Below, in pieces: positions 16,902 through 26,714 of a stretch of DNA of 64,000 bases. Where the stretch lies: the NCBI RefSeq assembly GCF_000425825.1, contig NZ_KE384460.1:272779-336778 (forward strand), given 5' to 3'. The notes beneath the pieces are model-generated. The model saw only the letters and a program-made list of their open reading frames with translations, ran no database searches and had not been told where the DNA came from. The DNA comes from Jeotgalicoccus marinus DSM 19772. Its GTDB lineage: Bacteria; Bacillota; Bacilli; Staphylococcales; Salinicoccaceae. Numbering within the stretch: the stretch's first letter is position 1; each line of letters starts with the position of its first letter. The translations under genes were made by a program, and so were the position numbers.

Positions 16902-19900
16902 ATGGTATTTTTAAAGCGAATCGAAGCTCAAGGTTTTAAATCTTTTGCAGATAAAGTAAATATTAAATTCGATAGCGGAGTCACAGCAGTTGTCGGGCCT
17001 AACGGTAGTGGTAAAAGTAACATCACTGATGCTATACGCTGGGTGCTTGGAGAGCAGTCTGCACGTGTCATGCGCGGTGCCAAGATGGAAGATGTCATCT
17101 TTGATGGAACTGAAAACCGTAACCCTATGAATAGTGCTTCTGTTAGTTTAATATTAGACAACAGTAAAAAAGTACTTGGTGATGAAGCGGAAGTCGTTAT
17201 ATCTAGGAAATTATATAGAAATGGTGACAGTGAGTACTTCATTAATAAGGAAAAGGTTAAGTTAAAAAATATTACCGAACTCTTTATGGATTCAGGACTT
17301 GGCAAAAATGCTTATAATATTATCAGCCAGGGTCAGGTCGATGAAATACTTAATGCAAAACCATTAGAACGTCGTAAGATTATCGAAGAAGCTGCAGGTG
17401 TCATGAAGTATAAAAGTCGTAAAATCGAGTCTGAGAAACGTCTCGAAGAGACCAAGCAAAACTTACTTCGCGTTCATGATATTATCGAAGAAATTTCTTC
17501 ACGTGTCGAACGTTTAGAAAGAGAAAGTGCTGTCGCTGAAGAGTACTTGGCATTAAAAGAAGAAATGACTGAAAGCGATATTGAAGTAACAGTCTATGAT
17601 GCGAAATTACTCGCTAGTGAACTCAAAGACTTAAAGACAGCTATAAACAAAGAAGAAACGACGTTAAAGACTTCTCGTGAAAAATTAGAGTCAGTTTTAA
17701 ATGAACAAACAGAGTTAAATAATGAACGTGATGAATTAGAGGCAAAATCAAAGTCATTAAACAACCAATTATTAGAAGATGCACGTACCCTTGAGCAAAT
17801 TGAGGGCCGCATCGCCTTGTATGCTGAAAGAGAGACAAATAAGGAAACCTTAAGAGAAGATTTAAACAGTCGTCTTGAAAAAAATAAGGCTGAAATTACT
17901 ACACTAAAAGAGCAGTTGCAAGAAGAAACAACTAAAAAAGATGAATTAGCATATGCTTGCACTGAACTTGCTACAAAGATTAAAAATAAGGAAAGAGAAA
18001 TCAGTGTCATAAGAGAAGGCAATGATACTGATATAGAAGAGTTAAAAGATCAGTATTACCAGCTCATGGTAGAAAAGACAACCTTAGAAAATGATAAACG
18101 ACGCAATCATGATGAGCAGTCTAAAATCGAAAATAATATCCGCTATAAATCCGAACGTTTAGAAACGCTCTTAAATGAAGTGAGTGAAGCTGAGTCGAAA
18201 CTTAAAGATTTAAAAGCAGGAGCTGAAACGACAGGGCAGAATCTAAATAGAGCGAGACAAGCATATAAGGATACTAAATCAAAGCTTGATTCCTTAAATG
18301 AAAATTACGACCAGGCAAAAAGTGATTATAACCGAGCCGAAAACTTCATCCAAAACCAGCAATCAAAGCTGGATATGCTTAGAAATATGGAAGAGAATTA
18401 CCAGGGGTATTACCCTGGTGTTCGGGCAATTTTGAAAAATAAAAAGAGTATTCCTGGTGTTGTCGGTCCAGTGGGTGAATTGATTAGTGCTAATCCAGAG
18501 TACATGACTGCTTTAGATACTGCACTTGGTCAAGCGAGCCAGAATATTGTTATGGATGTAGAGTATAATGCAAGAACTGCGATTCAATTTTTAAAACAAA
18601 AGAAACTCGGTTTCGCAACTTTCTTACCACTTGATACCATTAAGGAGCGCCACCTATCGGTGGATATAGAAAATGCACTACAGTCTTCAGGTGTGGAATA
18701 TCAAATATTATCAGAAGTGACAGATATTGACCGTGCCTATAGAAAAGTGATTCTACATTTATTAAATACGACGATTGTCGTGAAAAACTTAGAAGATGCT
18801 TCTCGTATATCTCGAGCGAGTAATCAAAGAGTTAGAATTATTACCTTAGACGGCGACATTATCATGCCTGGTGGGGCAATGAGTGGTGGTTCTAAAAACC
18901 GTAAGGGATCCATCATGGAAACTAAAAAAGAAATCGCTGATATCACTGAAAAAATAAATGCTTATAAATCACAGACAGCGGAGCTTGAAAATAAGGTCAA
19001 TCGCTATAGGGAGCAAATCTTACAAGCGACTGCAGAATTAAAAACACAAGAAAACAGTGGCCTACAGCTCGCAGAAGTGTACGATGAAGCAGGAAGAGAA
19101 ATTGCTAAACTTGAATATGCGCTTCAGTCAAAAAATGAAAATGTTAAAGAGATTCAAAAGGAAGTCGATGGTTTATCAGCAAGTACTAACGAAGAAAACC
19201 TCGATCAGCAAATTGAAAACTTAACGTCTAAAATGGCTGATATTGAAACTTCAATTAACATGATGAGTCGCTCTAATGATGAAAAAGATAAGGAAATAGA
19301 AACATTATCACACGAGATTCAACAGCTAAATAATGATAAAATAAGTAAAGACGGTGATGTGCGTTACACACGTGCATCGATTAGCAGAATTGAAGCGTCA
19401 ATTGAAGATCTTGAAAATCAAGTTGCGAATATTGAAAGTGAAATCAGCATGGTGGATGATGACTTATCTGCTATGAATATTGAAGAATTAGAGACGAACA
19501 AAACCGAGTTAACACAGACTGTCGCGACCATTAAATCTTCTCAACAAGAAAATGATGAAAAACTGGTCACTGTTAAGGACGCACTAAAATCTATCGCAAG
19601 TAAAGAAACAGCGCTTCGTGCAGAAATTGATGACTGTCAATCCAGACTCCGTGGACAGTCAGCAGAATTAGAAGGTGTCGATACTAAATTAGAGAACAAA
19701 CTGACTTATATTAGTGATAACTACAAGATGACTTATGAGTTAGCACTCAGTAAGTTCGATAGTTTTGAAAACATTGAAGAAAAACGTCAAAAAATCACTT
19801 TAAACAAGAAGAGTATTGAAGAACTCGGACCGGTTAACTTGGGTTCAATCGAAGAGTTTAAGACAGTTAATGAACGCTTTACCTTCTTAAAAGAACAAGA

Positions 19901-20459
19901 AGCGGACTTAATTGATGCAAGACAAACCTTATTAGATGTTATTGCTGAAATGGATGAAGAAGTTTCGGTTCGTTTTAAGGATACTTTCATTCAAGTCAAT
20001 GTTTACTTCCAAGATGTCTTTAGTGAGATGTTTGGCGGTGGGCGTGCTGAACTCAGATTACAAGAACCCGACAATTACTTAGATTCTGGTATAGAGATTT
20101 TTGCGGAGCCACCTGGCAAGAAGTTATCCTCCCTATCTTTATTATCCGGTGGGGAACGTGCTTTGACAGCAATCAGCTTACTCTTTAGTGTGCTGAAAGT
20201 TAAGGTAAGTCCGTTTATAATTTTAGATGAAGTTGAAGCGGCACTCGATGAAGCAAACGTGATAAGATATGCAAGATACTTGAAAAAACTATCTCACGAT
20301 ACGCAGTTTATCGTTATTACTCATAGAAAAGGCACTATGGAAGAATCAGACCGCTTGTTTGGTGTAACCATGCAAGAAAAAGGTGTGACGAAGTTAATCA
20401 GTGTCGATTTGAAAAACTATGTTGACCCTGGAGTTAATGAAGAGAAAGGAAGAGTTTAA
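16902..20459 (+). CDS. smc: Chromosome segregation protein SMC
   Basis: The 1185-residue protein has the full SMC plan: Walker A GPNGSGKS (32-39), two long coiled-coil stretches, a hinge around residues 500-660 (GYYPGVRAILKN..., MPGGAMSGG), and the C-terminal head with signature LLSGGERALTA and Walker B FIILDEVEAALDEANV. As a dimer with ScpA/ScpB it loads onto chromosome arms and organises the origin region. Its last base overlaps the ftsY start (TAATG). Confidence 0.98.
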   Translation: MVFLKRIEAQGFKSFADKVNIKFDSGVTAVVGPNGSGKSNITDAIRWVLGEQSARVMRGAKMEDVIFDGTENRNPMNSASVSLILDNSKKVLGDEAEVVISRKLYRNGDSEYFINKEKVKLKNITELFMDSGLGKNAYNIISQGQVDEILNAKPLERRKIIEEAAGVMKYKSRKIESEKRLEETKQNLLRVHDIIEEISSRVERLERESAVAEEYLALKEEMTESDIEVTVYDAKLLASELKDLKTAINKEETTLKTSREKLESVLNEQTELNNERDELEAKSKSLNNQLLEDARTLEQIEGRIALYAERETNKETLREDLNSRLEKNKAEITTLKEQLQEETTKKDELAYACTELATKIKNKEREISVIREGNDTDIEELKDQYYQLMVEKTTLENDKRRNHDEQSKIENNIRYKSERLETLLNEVSEAESKLKDLKAGAETTGQNLNRARQAYKDTKSKLDSLNENYDQAKSDYNRAENFIQNQQSKLDMLRNMEENYQGYYPGVRAILKNKKSIPGVVGPVGELISANPEYMTALDTALGQASQNIVMDVEYNARTAIQFLKQKKLGFATFLPLDTIKERHLSVDIENALQSSGVEYQILSEVTDIDRAYRKVILHLLNTTIVVKNLEDASRISRASNQRVRIITLDGDIIMPGGAMSGGSKNRKGSIMETKKEIADITEKINAYKSQTAELENKVNRYREQILQATAELKTQENSGLQLAEVYDEAGREIAKLEYALQSKNENVKEIQKEVDGLSASTNEENLDQQIENLTSKMADIETSINMMSRSNDEKDKEIETLSHEIQQLNNDKISKDGDVRYTRASISRIEASIEDLENQVANIESEISMVDDDLSAMNIEELETNKTELTQTVATIKSSQQENDEKLVTVKDALKSIASKETALRAEIDDCQSRLRGQSAELEGVDTKLENKLTYISDNYKMTYELALSKFDSFENIEEKRQKITLNKKSIEELGPVNLGSIEEFKTVNERFTFLKEQEADLIDARQTLLDVIAEMDEEVSVRFKDTFIQVNVYFQDVFSEMFGGGRAELRLQEPDNYLDSGIEIFAEPPGKKLSSLSLLSGGERALTAISLLFSVLKVKVSPFIILDEVEAALDEANVIRYARYLKKLSHDTQFIVITHRKGTMEESDRLFGVTMQEKGVTKLISVDLKNYVDPGVNEEKGRV

Positions 20460-21565
20460 TGGGTATTTTTGATCGTTTCAGACGTAAGAAAAAAACAAGT
20501 GAAGAAACCCCAGAAAATTTAGAAACACAGACAGACAAGCTTGATGATGGGCTGATTAGTTTAGATGAATTTGAAGAGTGGGAACAAGAACAGCTCAGCT
20601 ATAAATTTGAACAAGGGCTTAAAAAGAGCCGTGATAAGTTCCAAGCAGATATCAATGCTTTGATGTCACGTTACCGTAAAGTCGATGAAGACTTCTTTGA
20701 AGCATTAGAAGAAGTACTTATCTCAGCGGATGTCGGTTTTAATACTGTACTTGAATTAACTGAAGAACTACGCCGTGAAGCACAGTTGAAAAATATCACA
20801 GAGACGGCTGATCTTCGAGAGACCATCGTTGAAAAAATGGTAGAAATCTATGAGCGTAACGGTGACTTATCTGAAGAGATGAACATTCAAAATGATGAGT
20901 TGACCGTTGTATTAATGGTCGGTGTAAATGGTGTAGGTAAGACAACTTCAATCGGTAAACTTGCCTATAAATACCAACAAGAAGGCAAAAAAGTAATGCT
21001 CGCTGCGGGTGATACTTTCCGTGCCGGTGCAATCAACCAACTGCAAGTTTGGGGTGATAGAGTCGGTGTAGATGTCATTAAACAGGCAGAAGGCTCTGAC
21101 CCTGCAGCAGTCATGTTCGATGCAGTAAGTGCTGCAAAAAAACGCGGTGCAGACATCCTTTTATGTGATACTGCAGGCCGTCTACAGAACAAAGGAAACT
21201 TGATGAATGAGCTCGGTAAGATTAAGAAAGTCATTCAAAAAGTTGTCCCAGAAGCACCTCATGAAGTCCTCTTAGTACTCGATGCAACAACTGGGCAAAA
21301 TGCACTGAGCCAGGCCAAAGCCTTTAAAGAAGTCACTGACGTTACCGGCATTATTCTTTCCAAATTAGACGGGACGGCCAAAGGTGGGATCGTTCTAGCG
21401 ATTAAGAATGAACTCGGAATACCAGTTAAGTTTGTAGGACTCGGTGAAAAACTGGATGATCTTCAGCCTTTTGATGCAGAAAACTATGTTTATGGTCTAT
21501 TTGCTGATATGATTGAAGACTCAGAAACGCTCGAAGAAAAATTAGAGGAAGATGCTGATGACTAA
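20459..21565 (+). CDS. ftsY: Signal recognition particle receptor FtsY
   Basis: The 368-residue GTPase has a short basic start ([11 protein letters not shown]), an acidic N-terminal region of about 50 residues, then the SRP-type NG domain with G1 [28 protein letters not shown] and [10 protein letters not shown]. It docks ribosome-SRP complexes at the membrane. It starts one base into the smc stop and overlaps ylxM by 8 bases. Its partner Ffh is encoded two genes downstream. Confidence 0.97.
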   Translation: MGIFDRFRRKKKTSEETPENLETQTDKLDDGLISLDEFEEWEQEQLSYKFEQGLKKSRDKFQADINALMSRYRKVDEDFFEALEEVLISADVGFNTVLELTEELRREAQLKNITETADLRETIVEKMVEIYERNGDLSEEMNIQNDELTVVLMVGVNGVGKTTSIGKLAYKYQQEGKKVMLAAGDTFRAGAINQLQVWGDRVGVDVIKQAEGSDPAAVMFDAVSAAKKRGADILLCDTAGRLQNKGNLMNELGKIKKVIQKVVPEAPHEVLLVLDATTGQNALSQAKAFKEVTDVTGIILSKLDGTAKGGIVLAIKNELGIPVKFVGLGEKLDDLQPFDAENYVYGLFADMIEDSETLEEKLEEDADD

Positions 21566-21893
21566 TGATTTAGAGCGCACGATGCGCATGAATTATCTCT
21601 ATGATTTTTATCAGACCTTACTCACAGAAAAACAACAAAAATATATAGAATTATATTATCTTGAAGACTTTCAGTTTTCGGAAATTGCAGAAGCAATGGA
21701 TGTTACACGTCAAGCAGTCTACGATAACTTAAAGCGGTCGAGAGATCTTTTAGAACACTATGAAGAGACACTCAGTATGTATAAGAACTTTAATAAGCGA
21801 CTTGAACTCTACAAGGATTTAAAAGAAGCGCTTGGTGATGATACGAGTACAGAAGTAAAGGACATATTAAATCGTCTAGAAAACCTAGATTAA
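21558..21893 (+). CDS. ylxM: YlxM-family DNA-binding protein, SRP-associated
   Basis: The 111-residue protein is a small helix-turn-helix protein ([21 protein letters not shown], sigma-70 region 4-like) followed by a helical tail. YlxM homologues bind and modulate the signal recognition particle in streptococci. The ATG at 21558 is preferred to the in-frame ATG at 21552 because AGAGGA (21544-21549) is then 8 bases away and because it gives an 8-base overlap with ftsY like other overlaps here. It sits between ftsY and ffh, the standard position. Confidence 0.92.
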   Translation: MTNDLERTMRMNYLYDFYQTLLTEKQQKYIELYYLEDFQFSEIAEAMDVTRQAVYDNLKRSRDLLEHYEETLSMYKNFNKRLELYKDLKEALGDDTSTEVKDILNRLENLD

Positions 21894-21906
21894 GGAGGCC
21901 ACATAC

Positions 21907-23253
21907 ATGGCATTTGAAGGACTTGGAGAACGACTGCAGTCCACAATGGACCGTATTAAGGGTAAAGGTAAAGTAACCGAATCCGACGTCAAAGTAATGA
22001 TGCGTGAAGTAAGACTGGCTTTACTTGAAGCAGATGTTAACTTCAAAGTAGTCAAACAGTTCATCAATGATGTTAAAGAACGTGCCTTAGGCTCAGATGT
22101 TATGCAGAGCTTAACACCTGGCCAACAGGTCATTAAAATTGTACAAGAAGAATTGACAGCGTTGATGGGTGGAGAAAACCAACGGATTAACATGGCCAAC
22201 AAACCACCAACAGTTATCATGATGGTCGGCTTACAAGGGGCAGGTAAAACAACAACGGCTGGTAAGCTCGCACTTCATTTACGTAAAAAACATAACAAAA
22301 AGCCACTCTTAGTTGCTGGTGATATTTACAGACCAGCTGCTATAGACCAGTTAGAAACTGTAGGGAAGCAGATTGATATCCCAGTCTTTTCACTTGGTGA
22401 TCAAGTCAAACCTGAAGAAATTACAGAACGTGCCTTGGCTCATGCTAAAGAAGAACACTTAGATACAGTCATCATTGATACTGCGGGTCGTCTGCATATT
22501 GATGAAGCACTGATGAATGAATTGAAAAATGTTAAGGAAATTGCTAATCCGAACGAAATCATGCTCGTCGTCGACTCAATGACCGGTCAAGATGCGGTCA
22601 ATGTTGCCGAGAGCTTTAACGATTTACTGGACATTACAGGTGTAACTTTAACTAAACTCGACGGCGACACACGTGGTGGTGCCGCACTTTCCATTCGTTC
22701 AGTCACAGAAAAACCAATTAAATTCATCGGTGTCTCTGAGAAGATGGACGGCTTAGAAGCCTTCCACCCTGAACGTATGGCATCTCGTATTCTCGGCATG
22801 GGTGACGTACTGTCAATCATCGAAAAAGCACAGGATAATATCAATGAAGATGAACAAAAAGCACTTGAGAAAAAGTTGAAAGATTCATCATTCACACTCG
22901 ATGACTTCCTTGGACAAATGGATCAGGTGAAAACACTTGGACCATTAGATGAACTATTGAAGATGATGCCTGGTGCCAACAAGATAAAAGGACTAGATAA
23001 AATGCAGTTCAGCGGCAAGGAAATCGATCACGTACAAGCGATTATACGTTCGATGACTCTAGAAGAAAGAGAGCACCCTGAAAAGCTGAATGCGAGTCGT
23101 AAAAAACGTATATCTAGAGGTTCTGGACGTTCCTTACAGGAAATTAACCGCCTCTTAAAACAGTTTAACGACATGAAGAAAATGATGAAACAAATGACAA
23201 GTGGCAAGAAAAAAGGTAAGAATCCGTTTGGTAATATGGGCTTACCATTCTAA
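21907..23253 (+). CDS. ffh: Signal recognition particle protein Ffh
   Basis: The 448-residue protein has the NG GTPase domain (GLQGAGKTTTAGKLA, DTAGRLHIDEALM, TKLDGDTRGG) and a Met-rich C-terminal M domain (MPGANKIKGLDKMQF through GSGRSLQEINRLLKQF) that binds 6S-like SRP RNA and signal peptides. It targets nascent membrane proteins through FtsY. The SRP RNA gene is not in the window. A terminator follows. Confidence 0.98.
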   Translation: MAFEGLGERLQSTMDRIKGKGKVTESDVKVMMREVRLALLEADVNFKVVKQFINDVKERALGSDVMQSLTPGQQVIKIVQEELTALMGGENQRINMANKPPTVIMMVGLQGAGKTTTAGKLALHLRKKHNKKPLLVAGDIYRPAAIDQLETVGKQIDIPVFSLGDQVKPEEITERALAHAKEEHLDTVIIDTAGRLHIDEALMNELKNVKEIANPNEIMLVVDSMTGQDAVNVAESFNDLLDITGVTLTKLDGDTRGGAALSIRSVTEKPIKFIGVSEKMDGLEAFHPERMASRILGMGDVLSIIEKAQDNINEDEQKALEKKLKDSSFTLDDFLGQMDQVKTLGPLDELLKMMPGANKIKGLDKMQFSGKEIDHVQAIIRSMTLEEREHPEKLNASRKKRISRGSGRSLQEINRLLKQFNDMKKMMKQMTSGKKKGKNPFGNMGLPF

Positions 23254-23254
23254 T

Positions 23255-23296
23255 AAAATAAATGTGTAAAGAAAAAACTCTTTACACATTTATTTT
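23255..23296 (+). terminator. Terminator after ffh
   Basis: A 17-bp A/T-rich stem (23255-23271 with 23280-23296) has an 8-base loop and ends in TTTT. Its 3' arm also holds the -35 of the next promoter. Confidence 0.8.
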
Positions 23297-23309
23297 GATT
23301 TGTTATGAT
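23281..23309 (+). promoter_or_regulatory. Promoter of rpsP-khpA, -35 inside the terminator arm
   Basis: TTTACA (23281-23286) and an extended -10 TGTTATGAT (TATGAT at 23304-23309) are 17 bases apart. The -35 lies in the 3' arm of the ffh terminator. Confidence 0.72.
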
Positions 23310-23349
23310 ATATAAGTCGAAAAGATAGTAAAGAGAGGAGTTTTCACAC

Positions 23350-23625
23350 ATGGCAGTAAAAATTAGATTAACTCGTATGGGTTCTAAAAGAAATCCTTTC
23401 TACCGTATCGTTGTTGCAGATGCACGCAGCCCAAGAGATGGTAGAATCATCGAGCAAATCGGTTCATACAACCCGGTTTCAAAATCTGAAGATAACGTTG
23501 TTTTAGACAACGACAAAGCGCTTGATTGGTTACAAAAAGGTGCTAAACCAAGCGACACTGTAAGAAATATCTTCAGTGACAAAGGCATTATGGAACAGTT
23601 CCACAACGCTAAATTCGGGAAATAA
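23350..23625 (+). CDS. rpsP: 30S ribosomal protein S16
   Basis: The 91-residue protein starts [20 protein letters not shown], the S16 hallmark, and contains GSYNP and [13 protein letters not shown]. It is an early binder of 16S rRNA. It begins a ribosome and tRNA-maturation group (rpsP, khpA, rimM, trmD, rplS) that is conserved across bacteria. Confidence 0.98.
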   Translation: MAVKIRLTRMGSKRNPFYRIVVADARSPRDGRIIEQIGSYNPVSKSEDNVVLDNDKALDWLQKGAKPSDTVRNIFSDKGIMEQFHNAKFGK

Positions 23626-23630
23626 TTCCT

Positions 23631-23858
23631 ATGGACAAATTACTTCAAACAATTCTTGAACCGATGCTAGATTATCCGGAGGCGCTCGTTATTACAACGG
23701 AAGATGCGCCAGCGAAGATTTCGTACAAAATCAGTGTTCATGAAGCCGATGCAGGTCGTGTAATCGGTCGAGGCGGTCGTACAATTAAGGCGATTCGAGT
23801 CATCATGTCAAATGCTGAAAGAGATGCATCAAAGAAAGTGTTTGTTGATTTGCATTAA
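23631..23858 (+). CDS. khpA: KH-domain RNA-binding protein KhpA (YlqC)
   Basis: The 75-residue protein is a single KH domain with the loop GRGGRTIKAIR (about residues 46-56), where GXXG contacts RNA. KhpA works with KhpB/Jag in Firmicutes to bind many RNAs and affects cell elongation. It lies 5 bases after rpsP. The conserved position between rpsP and rimM supports the call. Confidence 0.93.
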   Translation: MDKLLQTILEPMLDYPEALVITTEDAPAKISYKISVHEADAGRVIGRGGRTIKAIRVIMSNAERDASKKVFVDLH

Positions 23859-23859
23859 G

Positions 23860-23892
23860 AGACACACTTTTCTAGTGTGTCTTTTATTTTTT
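23860..23892 (+). terminator. Hairpin between khpA and rimM
   Basis: A 9-bp stem (AGACACACT at 23860-23868 with 23874-23882) is followed by a broken T-run (TTTATTTTTT). It may act as a partial terminator inside the operon. Confidence 0.65.
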
Positions 23893-23909
23893 ACTAAGAG
23901 GTGTATATC

Positions 23910-24404
23910 TTGAGTATTAAAATTGGTAAATTAGTCAGTTTTCACGGCGTTAAAGGTGAAGTTAAAATCATGAGTGATTCTGACTTTTTAGAAGACCGTT
24001 TCATAAGCGGTGAAACAGTTGAGATTAAAGGTGAGACCTACACAATAAAATCTTACCGTAAACATAAAAATTTTCACTTACTAACCTTTGAAGGTGTGAG
24101 TAATATGAATGATATTCTGCACTTAAAGGGTGAAACGGTTTTTATCGATGAAAATGCAGATGACTTAACACTAGACGAACACGAGTTCCACGTAAAAGAT
24201 ATCATCGGATTAAAGGTCATTAACTTGGATGATAATCAGACGCTTGGGACGGTTAAAGATGTCATGTTCACTGGAGCAAATGATGTTTGGGTGATAGAGG
24301 GCGATAAGGAATATTTGATTCCTTATATCGAGCAAGTTGTTCAGACAGTAGACCTCGATAAAGGTATTATTGAAATTACACCACTTGAAGGATTGTTAGA
24401 CTAA
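23910..24404 (+). CDS. rimM: Ribosome maturation factor RimM
   Basis: The 164-residue protein has the N-terminal RimM beta-barrel ([16 protein letters not shown]) and a C-terminal PRC-barrel domain ([20 protein letters not shown]... [19 protein letters not shown]). It binds S19 and helps mature the 30S head. The start is taken as TTG at 23910, because AAGAGGTG (23896-23903) sits 6 bases before it; the in-frame GTG at 23901 lies within that Shine-Dalgarno. The stop overlaps the trmD start by one base. Confidence 0.93.
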   Translation: MSIKIGKLVSFHGVKGEVKIMSDSDFLEDRFISGETVEIKGETYTIKSYRKHKNFHLLTFEGVSNMNDILHLKGETVFIDENADDLTLDEHEFHVKDIIGLKVINLDDNQTLGTVKDVMFTGANDVWVIEGDKEYLIPYIEQVVQTVDLDKGIIEITPLEGLLD

Positions 24405-25072
24405 TGGATATTTATTATTTAACCTTGTTTCCTGAAATGTACCAAGGGGTCCTAGGAACATCTATTTTAAAACGTGCTGAGGACAAAGGCATTGTGAATT
24501 ATCACCTCATTAACTTTAGAGATTTCTCAAATGATAAACATAACAAAGTCGATGATTATCCGTACGGCGGTGGTGCAGGTATGGTTTTAAAACCAGAGCC
24601 TGTCTTCAATGCCATGGACAGTTTAGAGCTAGAAAACAAGCGCGTGATTTTAATGTGTCCTCAAGGTAAACCCTTTGATCAAAAATTAGCGGAAGAGCTG
24701 GCTCATGAAGAGAATATTGTTTTCATCAATGGCCATTACGAAGGCTATGATGAACGCATACGCTCACTTGTTACAGACGAAGTGTCAATCGGTGACTACG
24801 TATTAACCGGAGGCGAACTTGCTTCTATGACGATGACAGATGCAATCGTACGTCTAATTCCAGATGTATTAAGTAATGAAAAAAGTCATCAAGAAGATTC
24901 GTTCTCTACAGGAATGCTTGAACATCCGCATTACACTAGACCTAGAGAGTACCGCGGTATGAAGGTACCCGATGTTCTATTAAGCGGTAATCACAAGTTG
25001 ATTGAAGAGTGGCGACAAGCTGAAAGTTTAAAACGCACGAGAGAAAGACGCCCTGATTTACTAGGGGAGTAA
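24404..25072 (+). CDS. trmD: tRNA (guanine37-N1)-methyltransferase TrmD
   Basis: The 222-residue SPOUT enzyme methylates G37 next to the anticodon and prevents +1 frameshifting. Visible motifs are [36 protein letters not shown] and the knotted SAM site [20 protein letters not shown]. It ends at RRPDLLGE, about 20 residues before the end of the S. aureus protein as I recall it, so the small C-terminal extension is missing. The core is intact. It follows rimM with a 1-base overlap. Confidence 0.96.
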   Translation: MDIYYLTLFPEMYQGVLGTSILKRAEDKGIVNYHLINFRDFSNDKHNKVDDYPYGGGAGMVLKPEPVFNAMDSLELENKRVILMCPQGKPFDQKLAEELAHEENIVFINGHYEGYDERIRSLVTDEVSIGDYVLTGGELASMTMTDAIVRLIPDVLSNEKSHQEDSFSTGMLEHPHYTRPREYRGMKVPDVLLSGNHKLIEEWRQAESLKRTRERRPDLLGE

Positions 25073-25098
25073 AAAGTTAATTTTATTTCTAAAAGTGA

Positions 25099-25130
25099 TT
25101 GAATGGTCACCACTTGTATGGTAATATAAT
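25099..25130 (+). promoter_or_regulatory. Promoter-like sequence before rplS
   Basis: TTGAAT (25099-25104) with TAATAT (25122-25127) at 17 bases, or the overlapping TATAAT (25125-25130) at 20 bases, lies upstream of the L19 leader hairpin. Confidence 0.5.
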
Positions 25131-25156
25131 ACGAGTGTAAATACACGTAAATATCA

Positions 25157-25194
25157 CAGTCATCCGCTGCCAAAGTTCGTCGGCAAGATAACTG
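25157..25194 (+). ncRNA. Putative L19 (rplS) autoregulatory leader hairpin
   Basis: CAGTCATC (25157-25164) pairs with GATAACTG (25187-25194) with a single mismatch, enclosing an inner TGCC/GGCA stem (25168-25171 with 25182-25185). It lies just upstream of rplS, where a ribosomal-protein leader RNA is known in Firmicutes. Assignment to that leader is from position and shape. Confidence 0.6.
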
Positions 25195-25215
25195 GAAGAA
25201 TGGAGAAGATATAAT

Positions 25216-25563
25216 ATGTCACAAGAATTATTAAATTCTATTGTCAAAGATCAGTTAAAAACTGATATTCCTGATTTCAAACCAGGAGACACAGTAAAAG
25301 TTCACGTACGTATCGTTGAGGGAGATCGCGAAAGAATCCAGCTATTCGAAGGTGTTGTAATCAAACGCCGCGGTGGTGGAATCTCAGAAACATTCACAGT
25401 CCGTAAAGTATCTTACGGTGTTGGTGTTGAGCGTACATTCCCAATTCACACGCCAAAAATCGAAAAAATCGAAGTTTCACGTCGCGGACGCGTTCGTCGT
25501 GCTAAACTTTACTACCTACGTAACCTACGTGGTAAAGCTGCACGTATTAGAGAAATCCGCTAA
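25216..25563 (+). CDS. rplS: 50S ribosomal protein L19
   Basis: The 115-residue protein has the L19 signature ([52 protein letters not shown]). It sits at the 30S-50S interface. A hairpin leader and promoter-like sequence separate it from trmD, and a strong terminator follows, so it is probably transcribed largely on its own. Confidence 0.98.
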   Translation: MSQELLNSIVKDQLKTDIPDFKPGDTVKVHVRIVEGDRERIQLFEGVVIKRRGGGISETFTVRKVSYGVGVERTFPIHTPKIEKIEVSRRGRVRRAKLYYLRNLRGKAARIREIR

Positions 25564-25576
25564 TAATGCTTTAAGA

Positions 25577-25607
25577 AAACCAAACCTCAGCCGAGGTTTG
25601 GTTTTTT
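25577..25607 (+). terminator. Terminator after rplS
   Basis: A 12-bp perfect stem (25577-25588 with 25593-25604) around AGCC is followed by a T-run. Confidence 0.93.
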
Positions 25608-25719
25608 TGTTGGGAAAATTTCTGTTTTTAAGCGAAAGAGGAAATGCCTCTAATACATATGGTCAAACGTTAAATAATGTTGTATAAATGATATGTAAAT
25701 GAAAAATGGAGGTTAAGTA

Positions 25720-26700
25720 TTGTTCATAACAGAACGTCATCGTCCCTCTGAACTTTTGCACATGGAAGCTATGTTTAGCCGCTCAAAATTAGATGATAAA
25801 AACCACAATCAGTTAGAAAATCTTCGGAGAGGTTATGAAGGTGAATGTATCTATGACAATATCTTTAATGAAGTTGGTCATGATAATTCATATATTTATA
25901 GAGATGTCTATTTGAACATTGAAGACAGCACCACTCAGTACGATAGTTTAATCGTTACCGAAGAAGGTGTCGTCGTCAACGAAATTAAAAACTTTAGCGG
26001 GACCTATACCGTAAGTGATGACAGCTGGGCAAAAGGAAATTTTGAGTTACCCGACGATCCATTCGCACAGCTGCGTCGTGCTATTGGTAAGATGAGACGA
26101 TTATCTTTATCGTCCGATTTACAATTTAAAGTCAGTGGCAAGTTAATATTTCCTAATGAAGAATGTACTTTAATTATTGCCGATGAGTTATTGAAACAAA
26201 ATATTATAATTAGAAGTAATTTGAGACGATACTTAGCTCGTTTTAAGAACAACTTTAGTATTAGTAGCGGGTTCGCTCGGGAAATTTGTGAAGTGATCAC
26301 TGAACATATCGTTGTCAATCCCTACTTCAAATCAGCAGTCGACTTTGATGACGTCCGTCACGGTATCTACTGTAGTGAATGCGGCGGGTTTGAGGTCGAT
26401 TCTGAGCGATTTCATTTTAGGTGTTCATCCTGTGGCTCATATGAAACCAAAGAAACTCATTTTGTCCGTGCAATTAGTGACTATAAATACTTGTTCGGAA
26501 AATTGCCGATGACAACAAATCGTATGATGGAATTTACAAATTATAAGTTCAGCAAGCGTTCTGTTCAAAGATTGTTGGCTAAGTATTGTGATCGAGAGGG
26601 AATTTATAAATCGACGAGTTATAAATTTAAATACTACGATTTCGAAGATGCGATGTCGAAACAACCTAGAAATATACGATATAAGGATAGAATAGATTAG
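25720..26700 (+). CDS. NERD-domain protein with zinc ribbon
   Basis: The 326-residue protein has an N-terminal NERD (nuclease-related) domain: RRGYEGE at 36-42, then Asp75 (QYDSLIV) and Glu88-x-Lys90 in VVVNEIKNFSG, a PD-(D/E)XK-like catalytic pattern. A four-cysteine zinc ribbon follows (Cys218, Cys221, Cys235, Cys238), then a basic C-terminal region with a possible helix-turn-helix (about 265-300). The domains suggest nucleic acid binding or cleavage; substrate and role are unknown. The start is TTG at 25720 with GGAGG (25708-25712) 7 bases before it. It separates rplS from rbgA, which I recall as neighbours in staphylococci, so it is a likely accessory insertion. Confidence 0.85.
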   Translation: MFITERHRPSELLHMEAMFSRSKLDDKNHNQLENLRRGYEGECIYDNIFNEVGHDNSYIYRDVYLNIEDSTTQYDSLIVTEEGVVVNEIKNFSGTYTVSDDSWAKGNFELPDDPFAQLRRAIGKMRRLSLSSDLQFKVSGKLIFPNEECTLIIADELLKQNIIIRSNLRRYLARFKNNFSISSGFAREICEVITEHIVVNPYFKSAVDFDDVRHGIYCSECGGFEVDSERFHFRCSSCGSYETKETHFVRAISDYKYLFGKLPMTTNRMMEFTNYKFSKRSVQRLLAKYCDREGIYKSTSYKFKYYDFEDAMSKQPRNIRYKDRID

Positions 26701-26714
26701 GTGATCTACGATGT

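Noticed and set aside
17594-18022. Minus-strand frame inside smc
   Set aside because: It mirrors the coiled-coil codons (Ser/Phe/Leu-rich) and has no start signals.
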